Assembly: GCA_017165825.1 (NCBI GenBank)
Contig: CM029380.1
Span: 23,303,361-23,367,360, forward strand
DNA from: Hepsetus odoe
Lineage: Eukaryota; Chordata; Actinopteri; Characiformes; Hepsetidae
Direction: 5' to 3'
Length of the DNA: 64,000 nucleotides
Part shown: positions 11,686 to 23,336 of the stretch, one piece after another
Position numbering within the stretch: the first letter of the stretch is position 1
How the letters are laid out: every line of letters starts with the position of its first letter
Program-made: the position numbers and the translations under genes
The notes under the pieces: model-generated
Databases searched by the model: none
What the model was told of the DNA's origin: nothing
Seen by the model: only the letters and a program-made list of their open reading frames with translations

Positions 11686-12547
11686 TGATCCAGTAGAGTT
11701 TTTCAATCAAATTTGGAGACGACACTTTAGGAAATAATCATTATTTACATCGACACTTAATTCTAAATGCGCTCCACTGTTTAATGTGATGTTAGGTCAT
11801 GAAAAACAATTTTATCATTGAAAAAGGAGATTCGCTCGTTAATGGGCCTGTTAAATTGTGTGAAAAGCAAACACCTCTCTCGGAATAATTATCGATAAGC
11901 TCTGTTTACTAGCTGACACTCAGCCGCTTTAAAGACTGCTTTTTCAAAGACACAGATTATGCCAAGCCCTTCATCATTACCTTCGACGGGGGAGCCCGCA
12001 TTCAACGTGCAATTCAGACTAAGACTAAAGTTATATTTGGAAGCCATTGCTAAACAGGCATCCCTAAAGAACTGCAGCGCTTCGTCATTCAATCTCCACT
12101 ACAGTTTTAGCTTCAGATCTTTCAGGAGAGATGTTGGAGGATGAAATGCAAATCGGAGATGAGTCCTCAGGGAGCCAACATTATGAAGCTTCAGAGGGAA
12201 TGAAGAAGATGAGAAAACCTGGAGAACATTCATAATCAGAGCCCTCAGAGTATGGGCAATTCCTTGACTAATCAGAGATAGGGATTTTCTTTCAGAAAAG
12301 CTTTGTTCATGCCCAAGCAAGAAGAACATCAATGAATGTTGATAAGACAGTCACTCTATGGCTAACCGTGTCCAGCCTGAGGAAAAGAAGATGGACAATT
12401 TATACCGTTTCTCTATGTTTGCAATGGAGCAATAAGACAGGTGCCACTAATAACAAATGAGAGGTTAAATCCCACCAGATAGCACTGAATCTGTTTGTGA
12501 AATCATCTTCACACCTACACTGGAGTAGAGAACTCCCACACCAAGAG
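11686..12547. promoter_or_regulatory. Noncoding sequence with candidate conserved block
   Basis: The part from about 11,820 to 12,330 is complex, balanced sequence with AATAATTATCGATAAG, CAAACACC and ATTATGCC motifs and no repeat similarity. Short frames on both strands cross it without domain support. The regulatory role is inferred from composition only. Confidence 0.25.
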
Positions 12548-12740
12548 TAGTGGCCTGCAACACCTCCCAGAGGGCAGTTGTAGGGTGTATTGACTTGCCC
12601 AAGGGCACTTTAACTATGGAGGCAAGAGGGAGGAAATGATGTTCACTGATCCCTCCACTGCTGACATCTTCCTTGCCAGTCAAAGGGATTGAACTGGCAA
12701 CCCGCTGGTTGTTCTTCTTCTTTTAACCATTAGGTCACTT
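12548..12740 (-). mobile_element. Probable SINE of another family
   Basis: Read on the minus strand, a tRNA-like head has TGACCTAATGGTTAAAAG (A-box-like) and GGTTGCCAGTTCAATCCC (B-box-like). It is followed by a body with CTCTTGCCTCCATAG and GTGCCCTTGGGCAAGTC. Only one copy is present in the window, so the limits are approximate. Confidence 0.5.
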
Positions 12741-14230
12741 GTGACTGTCTCGCATGCAACTGGAGCCAAACCAGAAGACAACAAACTTTTCTGGGCAGGT
12801 CATTTACATGAGACAGTTTACCTATAAAGCTCTTGTCCCCTTCCTTGGACGCCAGGCTTTCCTACATGCCTGGGAGGAACCCTTCTGGTTAGCGGAAACC
12901 ACTGGGTTGCAGGGCATGAATTAAACACACTCTTCTGGAGAACAGCCTGCGAGCACTTAGCTGCAGGTAATAAATGACTGGAGGCTTTGTCACTTCCCCT
13001 TTGCCTGACAAAGCAGTGGCACAAATGCATTACCTTTCATGCATATCATTTTTCCAGCCCTCCCTCACTCTCTCTCCATCTCTTGCTCTCTTACTCCCCA
13101 TCTCCTGGTCGCGTGGCAGCTTCTTGGCAAAAAGCCACGCGGTCAACCAAGCAAAAACGCTAACGACTTAAGAAACACAGCATAGGAGAGCTGCTGGGGG
13201 AAATGAGCTGAGGAAGATTCTTGAAGGGAAGAGGAGAGGATGAATGGACAGTGCTGCATGGCCATTTGCAGGTGGCAAAAAGGCTGTTTATCAGCATTTA
13301 CAGTGGTCACGTCCCATCACACAAGCTTGAAGAACATGCTATGGAACCACTAACATCTGAGTTTGAACATGCCTGGAGATAAAACCTAGATTAGCCATTG
13401 TAACCTCACGTAAGGCAACCTTCAAACCAAATCAGACAAAAATTGGACTGCCATGTCTGCTTGTGTGTTTCTTTTGTATCCTACTTATTGTGGGAAGATG
13501 AACTGTGGGACTATCAAGCAAGATCAAGCGTCCACATGTTGCCAAAACAGGTCCATGCCATAAAGTAGAGATCTTTCACTTTGGGTTGGGATTCAAGAAA
13601 CACCTTGAAAAAACTGCTTATCAAACTGGTCCTCGGAGATATTGAGCACCTTAATGATCACAACATAGGCTCAAAGTTCATCAAAGTTCATGATGATCAT
13701 GAAGTTAAGTTTTGGTTGAGGAGAGTCAGTCCACCTAAAAAATATTTACTTGCAGTGGATTATGGTGGAATTAGGTTCCCTAACCAGGTACCACTCCAGG
13801 GATGCAAGAGGTACCAGAACCGTTTCATCCAGAGGTTGTGTTGATGGAAAAGTACCTACCTGGAGACACCCATGAGGAACACTTTTCTAAAGAGCCTTTG
13901 GATGAATGATTCTGATTGCAGGTTGTTTGAGTATTGAATGCAGCTTTGGCTTCGTTTTTTGGTCAGCCGGGTATCCTTCAACCGGATTCTTTCCTTCAAT
14001 TTCATGTTTTTCATCGATTCCAGGCGAGTTGCATATTTCTGCTCCTCGGCAAGCTCCCTCTACATACCTGTTCACTGAAACCTCTGCACCTGAGAATCTG
14101 ATCTCAAAGCCCAAAGCATGAGAACAAGGTGCAGACCCAAATTCCTCACATTCCACAACACATACTCCCTCGCTCCTCAGCATACACAGCCACTTCATTT
14201 CGCTTTCAAACACGAAGGCAGCTGTTTTAA
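12741..14230. other. Single-copy noncoding sequence
   Basis: No known repeat is recognised. A frame at 13,581-13,844 is open for 87 codons with a TCAAAGTTCA direct duplication at 13,671-13,690, but I recognise no domain. Overlapping frames at 13,887-14,240 are on opposite strands. Confidence 0.35.
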
Positions 14231-14740
14231 GTTCATTCATGCGTAATACAATTTGCCGCTAATAGGCCTCATTGCCTCATTGCTAATAAAAAGCTGCACC
14301 TCGACAGAAGCGGCGAATGAACTGAGGGTTGCGATGTCAAACTAAGTTGTTTTTTTTCCTTTTCTTTCCTTCCTTCCTTTCTTTCTTTTTTGAATTCTAA
14401 GCTCTTGTGAGCTGAAAGGCTCAGTCCCAGCCGTCGTGGCCTGTATTGAGCCGGGTGCTGTGCAAAACATGTTGCTAAATCAGGACCTTGCAAAAACAAT
14501 TACTAAAATCCTATAATCAATAGCAATGGACAAACTATTAATCCCACGAGCCAAGAGCGTTAACGTGCAAATTGCCCGCCTCTTAGAAAATAGGGTCCTC
14601 TAGATAGGCTTTATCTTCTGCTATTAGTTACACTTGTGTGCTGTTTAAGCCAGTTGATTGGAATGAAGGAAAAAAACATGCTGAGACTATTAGAGGAGCA
14701 GGAAGTTAATGGTGGAAGAGGAGCAGACCATTAAAGACTG
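14231..14740. promoter_or_regulatory. Candidate conserved noncoding (enhancer-like) block
   Basis: The block has many homeodomain-like cores (GCGTAATACAATTTGCCGC, GCTAATAAAAAGC, CAATTACTAAAATCC, ATAATCAATAG, TATTAATCCC, CTATTAGTTAC), CAAATTGCCCGCC and a GATAGGCTTTATC GATA-like pair. A pyrimidine run at 14,350-14,390 splits it. There is no coherent frame. Density of such sites is the only evidence. Confidence 0.35.
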
Positions 14741-14757
14741 AGATAATGGGAGCCAAA

Positions 14758-15230
14758 AGCATCCATCCATAGATCCATCCATCATCTGCACATCTTATAC
14801 TTCGCAGCTGGCGCCAATGCTCATAGGTGAAAGGTGGAGAAACATCCTAGATGTCAGTCCATCGCTGGGGAGAAACACACATTCACACCAATTCACTCCA
14901 GTTCTTCTGCAGTTCACCCAGAACTTCCTGCAACATAGTGACAGCAGTACCCACTGTGGTGGGCACCATACTGTGTAACGGTTCCCATCAGACAAGAAAT
15001 AACACCTAACTGAGAGATTTACAACTGTCACCAAGTTTAATGCTCTCAAATGATTCCATATCCAGTCATCCATGCGTTCCCTGAGCCACTGATCCTAACC
15101 AGGTTCAGAACTGGGAGAGCCAGAACGAATCTCCAAGGGTGAAGGAACAGGTTGCCAGTTCATCACAGGGATACAGACATACATTCTCACCTCAAATTAG
15201 CATCTCCAGTCCAGCTGATTTCTTCATATT
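14758..15230 (-). mobile_element. Two degraded SINE/L2 3' remnants
   Basis: CATCCATAGATCCATCCATC (14,760-14,785) with a decayed CTGGCGCC and CCATCGCTGGGG segment marks one antisense tail. A second begins near 15,060 (CCAGTCATCCATGCGTTCC) and includes GGTTGCCAGTTCATCACAGGG at about 15,150. Both are heavily mutated. Confidence 0.5.
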
Positions 15231-15707
15231 ATGAAAGGAAACAGCTGGAAACAAATCAAGAACATAAAGAATGGACTCGCAGCTGGGGATTGAAGCCAGA
15301 AGCTTTTTGCTGTGGTTCTTTCACTTCACTTTCACATCACAGACCACCGTGTATATTTGGCTCATTTTTGCATTGACGGTAAGTAACGAGCATGTGCACA
15401 TGGTTTCGGTTGACTTTATCTCAGCTGATGTCTATTCACAAGAGACAGAACACACAGCGACGTGGCTTTCTTTACAACAAAACAAACACGAGTCGCAAAA
15501 GGGCTTTAACTTTTCTAGAACGTTGTTCAAGGGTTAGACACCGTTAGTTGCCCCAACTGTGAGGATTTCCTCAATTGCCTTCTGATCTGCGTGTGCAGGC
15601 ATGCATCATTGGTTCTGGCATAAACTGTTTTCAGAGAACGATATCTCCTGGGGACATAATCGTGTCCCAAACCACACCTGGCGGTCTGCACCCTTTAATG
15701 AAGAGCT
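15231..15707. other. Single-copy noncoding sequence
   Basis: A CTTTCACTTCACTTTCAC block near 15,318-15,336 could be an orphan SINE-A tail. Otherwise nothing is recognised. Confidence 0.35.
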
Positions 15708-15945
15708 GCAAGTGAAAGTGACTATGTGTCAAGGTGAAGCACAGCACTCCACAGTGAACCCCAACCAAACACATCCTCTGTGTTTAACCCATGCACAGTG
15801 CAGCAGTGTACCTCCATATCCAGTGCCCGGGGAGCAGTCATGAGGACGTTACCTTGTTCCAGGGCAGGGCAACCTTCCGGTCCGGGATTTGAATCAACCG
15901 TCTGATCCTGTGGCCTAGTGCCTAAACATTAGGCCATGGCTGCCC
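15708..15945 (-). mobile_element. SINE-A copy, near full length
   Basis: The tail (AGTGAAAGTGACTATGTGTC as seen on plus), the GTTTAACCCATGCACAGTGC segment, the core and the tRNA-like head ending in AGGCCATGGCTGCCC are all present. Several point changes and a small gap occur in the core. Confidence 0.92.
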
Positions 15946-16904
15946 TTGTAATGGAGATCCTGGGGACAGAACCCAGGACCTCACACATGCGAATGCCCCG
16001 GACTGAAGGAATGGGTTTAGGAACGTTTTAAGGATGTATTTATAGAAAAGATTGGACTTTTGACACCTGGTCTTAGATACATTGTGTTGGATTAGTTCCA
16101 AACATGTATTGGTTTACCTGCTACATCTGGGGTAAGAGGAAATGTGTGTTCGTATACCCTGTTCCTTTAAGCCGCAGTCCCTGAAAGCAGACTCCTGGAG
16201 CTCAAACCTCCGAGATAAGGGAAGGATGTGTGTTGACAGTGGACAGAATGGGTAAAGGAAACGTGGGGCATTCGTCCAACCTGCCTGTCAGAGAAAAAGA
16301 TTACCGGCAGAAAAGGGGCAGGTTGGAGGCTCATGTTTCAATGAACTACAATTCCACAGATACAGCCCCTCTAATCAATAACAGTTGATGTGGTTCATAG
16401 GGCCGAACTCTTTCCCCATCAGCACTGTCACTTCCTCTCTCTTCAGTTCTTCAGCAGTCCAATCCACAAAGCCAGACTCGTGCTGATCCCCCACCAGCGG
16501 ACAGAGACGGATGCAATACCGAAGGCCCTTAACTTCCAAGATGGTTACCGCATCGCTGTTCCATTCATGTTTCATTTTTGTTTATTCAGAATTTGTGTGA
16601 TTAAGATGCGAAAAGTTTGTCTTTAAAAGCTGTTCAGAGTCTCAAAAAGGCTAAACTTCGAGAGGAACACCATCAGCCTCAGGCAGAGGTTCACAGACCA
16701 GGAAGTTGTTTAAGAAAATGTGCAACTTTTTTTGGTGTTTATCATTTTCATTTCATTTGAACTTTTTGGGATGTACTCAAAACTGCAAATCGTGGAAGTC
16801 ATTTAACCCTCAGTTCTTCATGTTTTGTGAGGAAATCACCTCGTTGATGCAAAAATATTATGAAGTCTCTCAAGTGAGCTTATCTTTAAAATATTGAGTA
16901 TTAA
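15946..16904. other. Single-copy noncoding sequence
   Basis: No family or exon is recognised. Short frames near 16,375-16,626 conflict between strands. Confidence 0.35.
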
Positions 16905-17303
16905 ATGCAAGAAATGGGCTGCAAAGTCACTAAAGATACAAGGTTGTAGATCATCTGGAATCATCTGCTCCTGGTTCTTCACTGCTTCATGTCTTAAGTT
17001 AGACTTTGTTCTGCTTGAAGGTTCAGACGTAGATCACTGTGTGGATTAACCAACACAGAACTATCAAACTGCTCAGGTACAGAGACTGGACTGAACATGA
17101 GAGACAACAACACTGTCCTTCTTCAGGAAGATCTGGAGAACTGCTCAGGTACAGAGACTGGGACTGAACATGAGAGACAACAACACTGTCCTTCAGGAAG
17201 ATCTGGAGAACTGTTCCTCAACATTGCAAATACAAGAAAGTCTGGATCTTGGAAGCAAAAAATGAGGAAATGAGGGTTCAAGACTTATATATACACACAT
17301 TTT
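16905..17303 (+). mobile_element. VNTR-bearing Tc1-like MITE, copy A
   Basis: One of four copies of a family described only from this window. The left part (CACTAAAGATACAAGG, then GAATCATCTGCTCCTGG and GATCACTGTGTGGATTAACC) is shared with the copies at 50.1 and 62.4 kb. It leads into about two 69-bp units around 17,075-17,216. One unit carries a duplicated TTC and another an extra G. The right end (GAGGAAATGAGGGTTCAAGAC) matches the right terminus at 44.9 kb. No coding capacity is seen. The left terminus is decayed, so that limit is approximate. Confidence 0.78.
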
Positions 17304-17859
17304 AGAATGTGTAATCTTCCCAGCTTGTTTTAGGGATCTACAAGCGAGAAAGATTTTCATCAAATCTAAGCAGGAGAAGAAACGTGGAGGTGTTGATGGA
17401 TTATTCATGAACAGGTGGATTAAGTTATTGAAATCTCAGAATCATCGAAATCTCAGCCGAAGCCGCTGAAGGACATTTTCCCCGCAGGTTCATTTAACCC
17501 GAGTTCTTCTTCTGCATCTCAGTGACTCGCATGGACGTGGCCTCTTCTTCTCTCCTTACACTGCATTATACATGAGCGAGGGAAGAGAAAAGATGAATCA
17601 TTCATACTCATTATGTGGACAAATAAAGGCGCGCAGCCGACAGCAGACTAAAAGAGGAAACAAATGTCGCCCTCCTATGTTGTCCAAACACATTAACCCG
17701 GGAGACTCCGCCGAGCAAGAACGAGACCCCAGAAAGGCTGAAGACCAGACGTGACCTCCTGAGACGAGACCTCGGGAGGGTGTGGGGTCGCATCCTCCAG
17801 CCTCAACACACATTAAACCGCTGGAACAAAAGGAGTAACCATCACTTTCTCACCTTACC
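17304..17859. other. Single-copy noncoding sequence, possibly conserved
   Basis: The part at 17,560-17,780 is balanced, complex sequence (CATTCATACTCATTATGTGG, CAAATAAAGGCGCGCAGCC) with short conflicting frames on both strands. It may be regulatory. No gene is called. Confidence 0.25.
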
Positions 17860-18249
17860 TCACCTGTCTCCCTTCTTCTCTCTTTCTCATTCCCTCACTC
17901 ATAGTCTTCCTTCCTCCCTCTCTCCTTCTCCTTCTTCATCCTCCATCTTTGTAAACTGGTGTCTCTTCTAAACCCCTCTTTATCTCTCTCTCTCTCTTTC
18001 CTCCCAGTGCATCCCTTTCCTTATATCATTTCTCCCTCTCCTTCTTTTCTTTTCTTTCTCTCTCTTTTCCACCTTTTCTCTCTCTTCTTCTCTGCATCTC
18101 TCTCTCTCTCTTCCCAGTATGCCTCCATCTCTTTCCCTCATTTCTCTCTCTCTCTTTCATCCCATTTCCTGTATACCTCCTTCTCTTTCCCACATCTCTC
18201 TCTCTCCCTCCCTCCCTCCCCTTTCCCTGTATCTCTCCCTCTTTTTCTC

Positions 18250-18298
<49 letters not shown>

Positions 18299-18328
18299 CT
18301 TTCCTGTATCTCTCCTCTATTTCTCTCA

Positions 18329-18370
<42 letters not shown>

Positions 18371-18720
18371 CTCCCTCCCTCCCCTTTCCCTGTATCTCTC
18401 CCTCTCTTTCTCTCATCTCTCTCATCTCTCTCTCTCTCTCTCTCTCTCTCCCCCTCCCCTTTCCCTGTATCTCTCCCTCTCTTTTCCTCATTTCTCTCTC
18501 TCTCCCTCGTTTTCCTCAATCTCTCTCTCTTGCTCTCTCTCTCCTTTCCCACCATCTCTGCCTTTCTTCCCCTCATTTCTCTCTCTCCCTTGTTTTCCTT
18601 AACCTCTCTCTCTCCCCCTCCCCTTTCCCCGCATCTCTGCCTTTCTTTCTGTCATTTCTCTCTCTCTCTCCCTCTCTTTCCTTCCTTTCTCCGTTCCTCT
18701 CTCCCTCTCTCTGACCTTCC
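17860..18720. repeat. Long polypyrimidine (CT-rich) tract
   Basis: About 860 bases are almost exclusively C and T on the plus strand, with CTCTCT runs of up to ~50 bases. A repeated motif of roughly 60-70 bases (CCCTTTCCCTGTATCTCTCC then a CT run and TTTCTCTCAT) recurs at 18,160-18,500. Open frames of up to 251 codons on plus (Ser/Leu/Pro-rich) and 117 on minus (Arg/Glu-rich) are products of this composition. It is the largest strand-asymmetric tract in the window. Confidence 0.95.
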
Positions 18721-19913
18721 CTGCTGACCTTTACTGTGATTCACCAACACAGAGCGAGATGTTGAGACGCCGCCGTCTTCACAGTTTTTCGCCGCACTTT
18801 TTCCTTAAAAGTCTTTTTTTTTTCTTTCGACCACACGCTCCTCTCAACCAGCTTCCTCGACACACACAAGAAAAACGATGAATATTTTATCAGTGGAGAT
18901 CAGCGGGATTCAAGTCCAGCTTCCGCACACGATAACGTTCATCCTGGACTTTTTAATACGAGGCTCAATCAGCAGGGACGAAAAGGTCTTCTCTTGCTAC
19001 AGTGCCACCGAGCTAATATTTCTCCCTCCTTTTATAGAAACCGTTACTCCCTGGTGTCGCCGACTCTGTTCAAGGCCATCAGTCGAGATGAGGGGACGTC
19101 TCCCTGAGACAACCGTCTCAGCCCCCCGGTCCTCCCCCTTATTGACAGGCAGCTTGGATGACTTTTGTTCTCGGTTCATTTAAATGCTCCCGGTCTACTT
19201 GGCACAAGGCTTGCCATTTTTAAAGGGTTTGAAAAGAGACTCGGTCCCGGCTCTTCTAGGAAGGCTTTGATGGAACGTATTGGGATTTAATTCTATTTAT
19301 TAGTGAATCAGGCTGATGTTGGGCAATTAGATCACAAACGGCTCTCCAAAAGCTTTTAATGGAGCATCATCCCTCTAGATAACCTGTTTCCACAGACTCT
19401 TTACGCCACGCTAGTTGACACTTGGCCGTGTTTCTGAAACCAAACGCCTGTTTTTTACAGTACTGTTTAACTCTAAATGTTTCAGCTCTGATCATTTTGT
19501 GTCCATCGTTCCTTTTTAGCACTTTATGGACGATATTTGCATTTCTTTTTTAATTTTATTAAGTTCGTTTAATTATTAGCTATCGTTCACTGTTTATTAT
19601 CTTGCGTTTTATAGTTTCTTTATCACCTTTTCCTCTTGTTTTTGGCTCTTGCCAAGCTAGCATTGCAAATAAAAACGGTTCTTAATGTATTGCTTGGTAA
19701 GATAAAGGTCGAATAAATAAGACGTGTGTTAACAAAGGATGCAGTTTGAAGTATCCAAATATCTAAAAGCAACAAAATACAAAAGACTCTGAAGATCGCA
19801 TTGCATGCAAAAGTTTGAGCAACAAAATTGTTGCTCCCCAAAGTGAAAAGAAGCGAAGCAACAATGCGCCAGTGACGTATCTAGAGCTTCCAAAAGCACT
19901 AGAACCATGTCTT
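18721..19913. promoter_or_regulatory. Noncoding sequence with candidate conserved block
   Basis: The section 18,870-19,400 is complex and balanced, with GACTTTTTAATACGAGG, TTTTAATGGAGCATC and GGGCAATTAGATCAC motifs and no repeat similarity. Conflicting frames cross 18,878-19,183 on both strands without domains. From about 19,430 to 19,913 the sequence becomes AT-rich and featureless. The regulatory label is inference. Confidence 0.28.
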
Positions 19914-20135
19914 TTTGTCACTGTGACACACGACACACAGTGAGACACAACACAATCCAACCTCTGCTTTTCTCCCACACTCACCATGCAGCGGGTACAG
20001 TTACTGAAGGCGCCCGGGGAGCAGTGATGGGGACAGTATCTTGCTCAAGGGTACCTCAGAGCAAAAAACTGGTCTGGGATTTGAACCCACATCCTTTTGA
20101 TCCTGGGGTCTAGTCCCTAAACACTAGGCCGCTCT
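19914..20135 (-). mobile_element. SINE-A copy
   Basis: The antisense copy has GGCGCCCGGGGAGCAGTGAT, the GACAGTATC/TTGCTCAAGGGTACC core and a tRNA-like head (CTGGGATTTGAACCC, CACTAGGCCGC). The tail end is decayed. Confidence 0.9.
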
Positions 20136-21689
20136 TTTACACAAAACCCCACCTTTGAAAATGGAAAAAACTGTTTCGTTGTTTTAGTGGACAAATGTAA
20201 GGATTTCATTCCAGCCCCTGAAGTCCTGACCAATTGGAAAGCCCCCTTACCTTTAAACCACAAAGAGAAAAATAAAGTCTATCCAACTAACTGCACCTTA
20301 TTGCTTTCTCACAAAACTCAATACATCATGGGTCGCGCTGCAGACCTGCAGAGTTTACATACAAACCTGATTCAACTGAATATAAATGAACTGAAATGTA
20401 CAGACACGAGAAGGTCTGGAAGGCCCCAAGGCTTTGAATTTCGCCAGATATTCCACCACTTGACAAATTGGATTTAAATTCAAAGCATTTTCCAGTGTAA
20501 ATCGAACCTGAGTGCAATTAGTCCACGTTTCTTCAAAAACCAAACCTCTGATCCCGCGTTATTATTACAACTGCAACGCTCAGGTCCCGTCAGTCTCTCC
20601 AACACTCGAGGTTGTAAAGCTCAAAGCTCATCCTGCATTTATAGAGAAAGGACACAGGTAGATGTAAATACCTGCTTATCCAACAGTACACATTGCTGAT
20701 TCACCCTGAGAGCATACATGTGTTCAGACGCTGACTCTGGACAAATCAGGATCCCAAACACCACGTGCAGCTCATCCCAGAGGACCTGGATGGACGTCTG
20801 TCACTCCAGAGAAAGCATCTCCAGTACGTCTGGGGGCTTCACATCCCTCTGCCTGTTTGACTTTGGGTGTAGGGATTCAGCGAGTGCTCCACAGCGTCCT
20901 GCTCTGCTTTTCTCATTATATACTTTCTAAATGAAGTGATCTTCTCAAACACTCTCAAATTAAGAGTCCTTTTAGGAAAATCACACTGCAACGACAGTCA
21001 AATCTAAATTTCAAATTGATACCAAGGTTTACAAGCCCCAAGTGGTGGCAGGTGTTGTAGAGCAGGGCCTTGAGCCAAGGCCAGTCTTTTGTAGCCTCTA
21101 GGGGGCATGCAGGACAAAAAATACAAAACAATGGATCTTTAAAATTTTCCTTTAATCTAAAACAAACTGTCTGGAGGTTTCTGAGCTTACATGCCCTACA
21201 AAAACTTGTTGGAGGTCAGTTGATCTGATTTAACATCAGTTCGGTCTAAATCTAGCTGAAGATTGAGAATCATCTGAGTCTTAAATGGTCTGCTGTTGAA
21301 CGCCACCAAGCTGTGCAGAAATGATGGCACCTCCCTCATTAACCTGTGCAGTTTATCCACTGATGTTAGCCGACGGGCTAATAGCCTTGATTATTATTCA
21401 GACAGAAGAAAGCTTAGGGACTGCCTGAAAAGTTCCATTACTGGTCAATGTTTTTTTTTTTTTTTTTTTTTCAGAAGGCTGAAGACTTTGGGAAATACTA
21501 GATCCTGTTTCACTAGAATGTTCAATAAATTTGACAAATCAGGTCCCCGGAAGTGCAGAAACCCTCATCAATCCAAACAGAGGATGCATTTTTTTTTGAC
21601 CGTTCATGTCAACTCCACAGCAGCGTGATGGAGTCGTGTACCTAAATATAGGCCTGTTCATTATATGTTGAAGCTAATGAATCATACCT
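20136..21689. other. Single-copy noncoding sequence
   Basis: No repeat family except a 22-base T-run at 21,450-21,471. Short frames at 20,187-20,543 overlap on both strands and show no domain. Confidence 0.35.
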
Positions 21690-21940
21690 GCTGAGGTGTC
21701 ACTGCGGTGGCTTTGATTAAGACTTTTCACGACAATCATGAGTCTCCGCCTGCTGATGGCAGATTTTATTACAATAATTGATCAGTGGGAGGCTCGGAGA
21801 CCCCTGACGTAATGGATCGCGCTGTGAGGGTGTGTGGCCGACTGTGATCAGGGGCCACGAAGTGAACATCGGGCAGGGACCAAATCTGCTGCCAGCAACA
21901 TAATTATACTGGCAGATATGAGGGAGACACCTACAGTCAA
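21690..21940. promoter_or_regulatory. Candidate conserved noncoding block
   Basis: This complex sequence contains GATTAAGACTTTTCACGAC, TTTATTACAATAATTGATC, TGACGTAATGGATCGC (CRE-like TGACGTAA) and AACATAATTATACTGG, with no frame and no repeat similarity. It ends at a SINE. It looks like an enhancer by motif density only. Confidence 0.35.
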
Positions 21941-21942
21941 CA

Positions 21943-22165
21943 ATGGGCTGGTGGAGGTCTACTGGTATGGGTCCTCATGATCAGAAGGTCTTGGGTTCGA
22001 GTCCCAGGCCAGTACCCTTGAGCAAAGAACCGACCTCCAGCACTTTCATTACTGCCTTTGCAGCCAACTGCTCCTGGTGTGTGATCACCACCACTGTGTT
22101 AGGATGGCAAAATCACTTCTTTCCTTATTGCCAGCCCAAGGAATTTCATTTCACTGGGGAGGATG
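21943..22165 (+). mobile_element. SINE-C copy (tRNA-derived, ATTTCATTTCA end)
   Basis: A tRNA-like head with B-box-like CTTGGGTTCGAGTCCC is followed by a body with GTACCCTTGAGCAA, AACTGCTCCTGGTGTGTGATC and an end GGAATTTCATTTCACTGG. The same body and end recur at 60.3-60.6 kb, so they define a family distinct from SINE-A. Confidence 0.78.
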
Positions 22166-22458
22166 TGTCATCCCCCTGAATATAGATCAGAATTATGGCC
22201 CTGCTGTGCTCATTTATGGAGCAGGTCCCAACAAATCAAGCGGCCAGTATGGGGGAGGGGTCACACTAGAGGTAAACACCCTCCCCCGTCCCAATTAAGG
22301 AAAAAGCTCCCCATCATTGATCAGCTTGTTGCGCTGTGGACGCCACAACAGAGGAGGTGGCGACGTTGCATCACACCCCAGTCAGCGGGGCGCGTGCATG
22401 TGAATGAGCGCGCATTGAAGGGCGAGTTGCGCAAATGCATGGACCGAGGAGGACACAT

Positions 22459-22486
22459 ACACACACGCACACACACACACACACAC
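22459..22486. repeat. (CA)n microsatellite, interrupted
   Basis: A CA run of about 14 units with one G interruption lies inside the CpG-rich region. Confidence 0.9.
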
Positions 22487-23292
22487 TTAGGCACTCAAAC
22501 ATTTGTGCCTTTGTGCACAAATCTTTTGCGCAAAACCCTTTCGGCGCCAAACTTGGTGATGGGAGCCTTCCTCTCCCCCAGCATCAGTGGAAGCAGTGCA
22601 GGGAGAAGCGTTCAGGATGAAAAGTGATGCATCCGATGCAGCCGCCTCCCCCCCCCATAATAAACACTCAGCCTGGGATCGCGGCCACTCCTTCAGGCAA
22701 AACAGCGCAACTGGTTCGTTTGGTACCAGGGCGAGTGGACGGGCTGCCACTGCCGTTTGGTGTGAATTTGCAGCCCCCTGCGCTCAGGCGAGGACCTCCC
22801 TCCTAACAAGTTCCCCCCAAGACTCCCATCCGAGATGCACAGCATCCTCATCAAGGGACTTCTAATGGGATGCTGAGGGTCAGCTTGCGTCCCATGCCTG
22901 CGCATCAACTACAGACCCTGCAAGTCTTTAAAGTCCCACAGGAGGACTGTCCGGTCCCAGTGCAGATAAGACCCAGCCTTACCTTTTCAGCGGTTCTTTA
23001 TGCACGCACTAGAAAAACCTCCCCAAGGATCCCCCCTCACATCTTCATCGCGCTCGAGACGAAAAGAAAAGAGTGATAATCCTGTGCGCTCGTGCAGGAG
23101 ATCCAGATGGAACACGGATGCTTTAAATCCCCCGGACCGCGTGCGTGCCCGTTCACGCCACTGCGTGATGGAGCTGCTCTCCTTCAGCTCCAGCTCTGAG
23201 AAACTGGAGACGAACCACCACAGCTGGGGAAGCGGGAGTGATGTCATACACACCCCCACCTCCTCTACTCTCCTCTCTCAGTCTGCCTCCTC

Positions 23293-23294
<2 letters not shown>

Positions 23295-23332
<38 letters not shown>
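23295..23332. repeat. (CT)n microsatellite
   Basis: A pure CT run of about 19 units follows TCCTCCTCCTC at the edge of the CpG-rich region. Confidence 0.95.

Positions 23333-23336
<4 letters not shown>

Noticed and set aside
13581..13844. An 87-codon plus frame considered as a transposase or retroelement fragment.
   Set aside because: I could not link its residues to any family and no termini or repeat copies were found.
17959..18714. A 251-codon plus frame, Ser/Leu/Pro-rich, with further frames on both strands.
   Set aside because: The whole region is CT dinucleotide-like sequence that rarely forms stop codons. There is no domain.
22163..22627. A 154-codon plus frame at the edge of the CpG-rich region.
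   Set aside because: It crosses a SINE boundary and a CA microsatellite (poly Thr-His). The GC content lowers stop frequency.
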